From: Loktanella sp. M215
GTDB lineage: Bacteria > Pseudomonadota > Alphaproteobacteria > Rhodobacterales > Rhodobacteraceae
NCBI RefSeq assembly: GCF_021735925.1
Contig: NZ_WMEA01000001.1
Span: forward strand, 1,580,001 to 1,644,000
DNA length: 64,000 bases
Reading direction: 5' to 3'
In this document: positions 60,931-64,000 of the stretch, one piece after another
Layout: each line of letters starts with the position of its first letter
How positions within the stretch are numbered: the stretch's first letter is position 1
Program-made: the position numbers and the translations under genes
Notes under the pieces: model-generated
Told to the model about the DNA's origin: nothing
The model's input: the letters and a program-made list of their open reading frames with translations, nothing else
Databases searched by the model: none

Positions 60931-62196
60931 ATGGATCATTTTCTGTATCGCGACGGCGCACTCTGCGCCGAGGACGTGCCGCTGAGCGAGATCGCGGCCC
61001 AGGTCGGCACGCCGTTCTACGTCTATTCCAGCGCCACCTTGCTGCGCCATTTCCACCTGTTCGACGCAGCCCTGGCGGGCATGGACCACCTCGTCTGCTT
61101 TGCGATGAAATCCCTGTCCAACCAGGCTGTCCTGCATCTGCTGGCCGAGGCGGGGGCCGGGATGGACGTGGTGTCGGGGGGGGAATACGCCCGCGCCGTG
61201 GCGGCGGGTGTGCCGGGCGATCGCATCGTCTTTTCCGGTGTCGGCAAGACGAAGGCAGAGATGCGGCAGGCGCTGGAGGGCGGCATCCGCCAGTTCAACG
61301 TCGAGAGCGAACCCGAGATGCAGGCGCTGAGCGCCGTTGCGGTGGAATTGGGACAGGTGGCGCCGATCACGATTCGGGTCAATCCGGACGTGGATGCCAA
61401 GACCCACGCCAAGATCGCCACCGGCAAGTCCGAGAACAAGTTCGGCATCCCCATCGCCCGCGCCCGCGAGGTCTATGCCTTGGCCGCCAGCTTGCCGGGG
61501 GTGGAGGTCATCGGAATCGACGTCCATATCGGCAGCCAGCTGACCGATCTGGCCCCGTTCGAGGCCGCCTACCTGAAGGTGGCGGAGCTGACCGAACAGT
61601 TGCGCGCCGATGGTCACACGATCCGCAGGCTGGATCTGGGCGGCGGCCTTGGCATTCCCTATGCCCAGACGAACGAAGCCCCGCCCAGCCCGCAGGATTA
61701 CGGCGACCTGATCAAGCGCACCGTCGGCCATCTGGGTTGCGAGATCGAGATCGAGCCGGGGCGGCTGATTTCCGGCAATGCCGGCCTGATGGTGTCCCGC
61801 GTGATCTACGTCAAGGAGGGCGCCGACCGGCAGTTCCTGATCCTCGACGGTGCGATGAACGACCTGATCCGGCCGGCCATGTACGATGCCCACCACGACA
61901 TCGTGCCGGTGCTTGAGCCCACGCCGGGGGCGGAGCGTGCCACCTATGACATCGTGGGCCCGGTCTGCGAAAGCGGCGACACCTTCGCCAAGGGACGGAC
62001 CATGGCGCGGGTTGGGCCGGGCGACCTCGTGGCCTTCCGCTCTGCCGGGGCCTACGGGGCCGTCATGGCGTCGGAATACAACTCGCGCCCCCTGATCCCA
62101 GAGGTGCTGGTCCAGCGCGATCAATTTGCAGTCATCAGGGCGCGTCCCACCTTTGACGAAATCATCGCGCGCGATATCATTCCGGCGTGGCTGTGA
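60931..62196 (+). CDS. lysA: Diaminopimelate decarboxylase
   Basis: 421 residues. Final step of lysine synthesis. PLP lysine in CFAMKSLSNQAVLHLLAEAG, then GMDVVSGGEYARAVAAGVPG, VDVHIGSQ-type segment (GIDVHIGSQLTDLAPF), GGGLGIPY and EPGRLISGNAGLMVSRVIYV, with the C-terminal catalytic Cys in GPVCESGDTFAKGR. Start at 60931, GGGACGG upstream. Confidence 0.96.
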   Translation: MDHFLYRDGALCAEDVPLSEIAAQVGTPFYVYSSATLLRHFHLFDAALAGMDHLVCFAMKSLSNQAVLHLLAEAGAGMDVVSGGEYARAVAAGVPGDRIVFSGVGKTKAEMRQALEGGIRQFNVESEPEMQALSAVAVELGQVAPITIRVNPDVDAKTHAKIATGKSENKFGIPIARAREVYALAASLPGVEVIGIDVHIGSQLTDLAPFEAAYLKVAELTEQLRADGHTIRRLDLGGGLGIPYAQTNEAPPSPQDYGDLIKRTVGHLGCEIEIEPGRLISGNAGLMVSRVIYVKEGADRQFLILDGAMNDLIRPAMYDAHHDIVPVLEPTPGAERATYDIVGPVCESGDTFAKGRTMARVGPGDLVAFRSAGAYGAVMASEYNSRPLIPEVLVQRDQFAVIRARPTFDEIIARDIIPAWL

Positions 62197-62233
62197 TCCA
62201 GCAGGTCACACCGCCGCGCAAGGGAGAGGCCCG

Positions 62234-64000
62234 CTGACCGATCACCGCACCGACCTGCCGCACCTGAACCGCCCCGTCGCACTGACCCGTCTGGGGCTGG
62301 TGGCCGAACGCGCGACCCGTGCCTTCTGGCCCTTGTGGAGCGTGCTTTTCGTCATCCTCGCGCCGCTGATGTTCGGCTGGCAGGACCGCATGAGCCTGGA
62401 GGTGTTCTGGGGCCTCGGCGTCGTGGCCATCCTGGCCGTCGTCGTGACGCTGGTCCGCGGCCTGCGCGCCTTTCGCTGGCCCACCCGGGCCGAGGCGGTG
62501 GCGCGTGTCGATGCCAGCCTGCCGGGACGACCGATTGCCGCAGTGCGCGACACGCAGGCGATCGGCGCGGGCGATCCCGCATCACAGGCGGTCTGGGCCG
62601 CGCATCTGGCGCGCATGCGCCGCGCGACCGAAACGGCCAAGGCGGTGCAGCCTGACCTGAAGATTTCCGACCGCGACCCTTACGGCCTGCGTTACACGGC
62701 GCTATTGTTCTTTGTCGTGGCGCTGCTCTTCGGCTCTGTCCTGCGCGTGGGCTCGGTGGCCGAGATCGCGCAGAACGGTGGCGGCGGTGCCTTGGCCACC
62801 GGACCGGTCTGGGAAGGCTGGGTCGCCCCGCCCGCCTACACCGGCAAGCCGACGCTTTACCTCAACGACATTCCGCCCGGCCCGCTGAAGGTGCGGCTGG
62901 GGTCGCAGATCACCCTGCGGCTTTACGGCGAGGTCGGCGCGCTGACGGTGGCGGAAACCGTGTCGGGCCGGACCACGGACATCCCGCCCGCGTCCGAACC
63001 GCAGCAGACGTTCACCGTGACGAAAGCGGGACGTGTCGCCATCGACGGCCCGAACGGGGCCGCCTGGGACCTTGCGATCCTGCCTGATACAGCACCCGAG
63101 GTCAGCCTGACCGCCCCCGTCGACGCCGATGCGATGGGCGAGATGAATCAGGCCTTTGCCGCCAGTGACGACTACGGTGTCGAAAGCGGCACGGCGACCA
63201 TCGCCCTCGATCTGGGGGCCGTCGACCGCAGCTATGGTCTGGCCGTCGACCCGGATCCGATCGCGCCGATCGTGCTGGACCTGCCGATGCCCTTCGGCGG
63301 GGACCGCGCGGATTTCGACGACGCCCTGATCGAGGATCTGTCGCAGCATCCTCTGGCGAACCTGCCGGTCACGATCACCCTTCAGGTGACGGACGCCGCC
63401 GGCCAGACCGGCACCAGCCTGGCAGAGCCGATCGTCCTGCCGGGACGGCGCTTCTTTCAGCCGGTGGCCAAAGCCATCGTCGAACAGCGCCGCGACCTGA
63501 TGTGGTCGCACAGCAACGCCCGCCGCATCGTGCAGGTTTTGCGCGCCGTGTCCTACGAGCCCGACACGCTGTTCACCAGCCAGACACCCTATCTGCGCCT
63601 GCGCCAGATCATCCGGCAGCTGGACCAGTCCGACCGCACCGGCCTGACCGACGAAACCGCGACCGAGATCGAGCAGGCTCTGTGGGATCTGGCGATCCAG
63701 CTGGAGGACGGCACCCTTGCCGACGCCCGCGAACGCCTGAAGCGTGCGCAGGAACGGCTGGAAGAGGCGATGAAGAACGGCGCCTCCGACGAGGAGATTG
63801 CCGATCTGATGCAGGAGTTGCGCGAGGCGACGCAGGACTACATGCAGATGCTGGCGGACCAGATGGATCCGAACGCGGACCAGACCGACCAGCCGCAGAC
63901 CTCCGAAAACACGATGGAGCTGTCGCAGGACGAGCTGCAGGCCCTGATGGACCGCATCGAAGAGCTGATGCAGGAAGGCCGCATGGCCGAGGCGCAGCAG
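62234..64000 (+). CDS. TIGR02302/DUF4175 family membrane protein (C-terminus cut by window edge)
   Basis: At least 589 residues. Begins with TDHRTDLPHLNRPVALTRLG, two hydrophobic segments near 30-75 (SVLFVILAPLMFGW and VFWGLGVVAILAVVVTLV) and a third near 155-175. Then the family's long periplasmic beta-rich part with WVAPPAYTGKPTLYL and a Gln/Glu-rich helical C-terminal region. The start appears to be CTG at 62234: AGGGAGAGG stands 4 bp upstream and no ATG, GTG or TTG is in frame nearby; GTG at 62300 would delete conserved N-terminal residues. Function unknown. Confidence 0.82.
   Translation, partial: MTDHRTDLPHLNRPVALTRLGLVAERATRAFWPLWSVLFVILAPLMFGWQDRMSLEVFWGLGVVAILAVVVTLVRGLRAFRWPTRAEAVARVDASLPGRPIAAVRDTQAIGAGDPASQAVWAAHLARMRRATETAKAVQPDLKISDRDPYGLRYTALLFFVVALLFGSVLRVGSVAEIAQNGGGGALATGPVWEGWVAPPAYTGKPTLYLNDIPPGPLKVRLGSQITLRLYGEVGALTVAETVSGRTTDIPPASEPQQTFTVTKAGRVAIDGPNGAAWDLAILPDTAPEVSLTAPVDADAMGEMNQAFAASDDYGVESGTATIALDLGAVDRSYGLAVDPDPIAPIVLDLPMPFGGDRADFDDALIEDLSQHPLANLPVTITLQVTDAAGQTGTSLAEPIVLPGRRFFQPVAKAIVEQRRDLMWSHSNARRIVQVLRAVSYEPDTLFTSQTPYLRLRQIIRQLDQSDRTGLTDETATEIEQALWDLAIQLEDGTLADARERLKRAQERLEEAMKNGASDEEIADLMQELREATQDYMQMLADQMDPNADQTDQPQTSENTMELSQDELQALMDRIEELMQEGRMAEAQQ

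Overview
The window is chromosomal DNA of an alphaproteobacterium, most probably a Rhodobacteraceae (roseobacter-type). Three things point there: the GC-rich coding style, the runs argH - small lipoprotein - DUF2834 - lysA - TIGR02302 and leuA / mreBCD-mrdA-mrdB, and dense ATGA-type gene overlaps. I found no rRNA and no CRISPR array. One tRNA is present, tRNA-Gln(TTG).

Layout. 1-3.4 kb: a vitamin B12 uptake operon (btuB, btuF, start of a BtuC-like permease) behind a cobalamin riboswitch. 3.7-16.5 kb: a region bounded by degenerate copies of an attachment-type repeat, carrying a methyltransferase, a His-tailed MFS transporter and a large copper-handling set (CusF, CusA, a CusB with four appended CusF-like modules, DUF411, cytochrome c, CopC, CopD and a truncated CsoR). 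16.5-30.1 kb: a younger AT-richer island lying against the 3' end of tRNA-Gln. 30.2-64 kb: ordinary chromosome with MscS, capsule-export KpsT/KpsE, a DNA glycosylase, the cell-shape operon, leuA, SDRs, an Fe-S photolyase, a diguanylate cyclase, MoaB, an RND pump, YqgE, a Kef-type antiporter, TlpA, ArgH, LysA and TIGR02302.

The 16.5-30.1 kb island is the most unusual part. A 37-bp core overlapping the 3' end of tRNA-Gln occurs three times: at both ends in direct orientation (16491-16527, 30058-30094) and once in the middle inverted (23567-23603). The middle core carries a complete arm on each side, like an attP. Arm A (388 bp) is repeated inverted around unit A, which holds a NERD nuclease, an SF1 helicase, a tyrosine integrase and small genes. 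Arm B (588 bp) is repeated inverted around unit B. Unit B holds a two-gene Hachiman-like defence system and a gene with family-A polymerase motifs (candidate TV-Pol). Read by eye, both arm pairs are identical and gap-free. Arm B contains the 5' end of the polymerase gene, so a truncated copy of it sits upstream of the defence genes.

In the defence operon the HamA-like protein appears to have an N-terminal Cap4/DUF4297-type nuclease domain, while the E-x-K position of its C-terminal HamA domain reads R-x-E. This looks like an exchange of nuclease domains. The simplest overall reading is repeated insertion at one tRNA-Gln hot spot. The copper region came first. A tandem pair of related integrase/polymerase elements followed, and an inversion then produced the double inverted-repeat layout.
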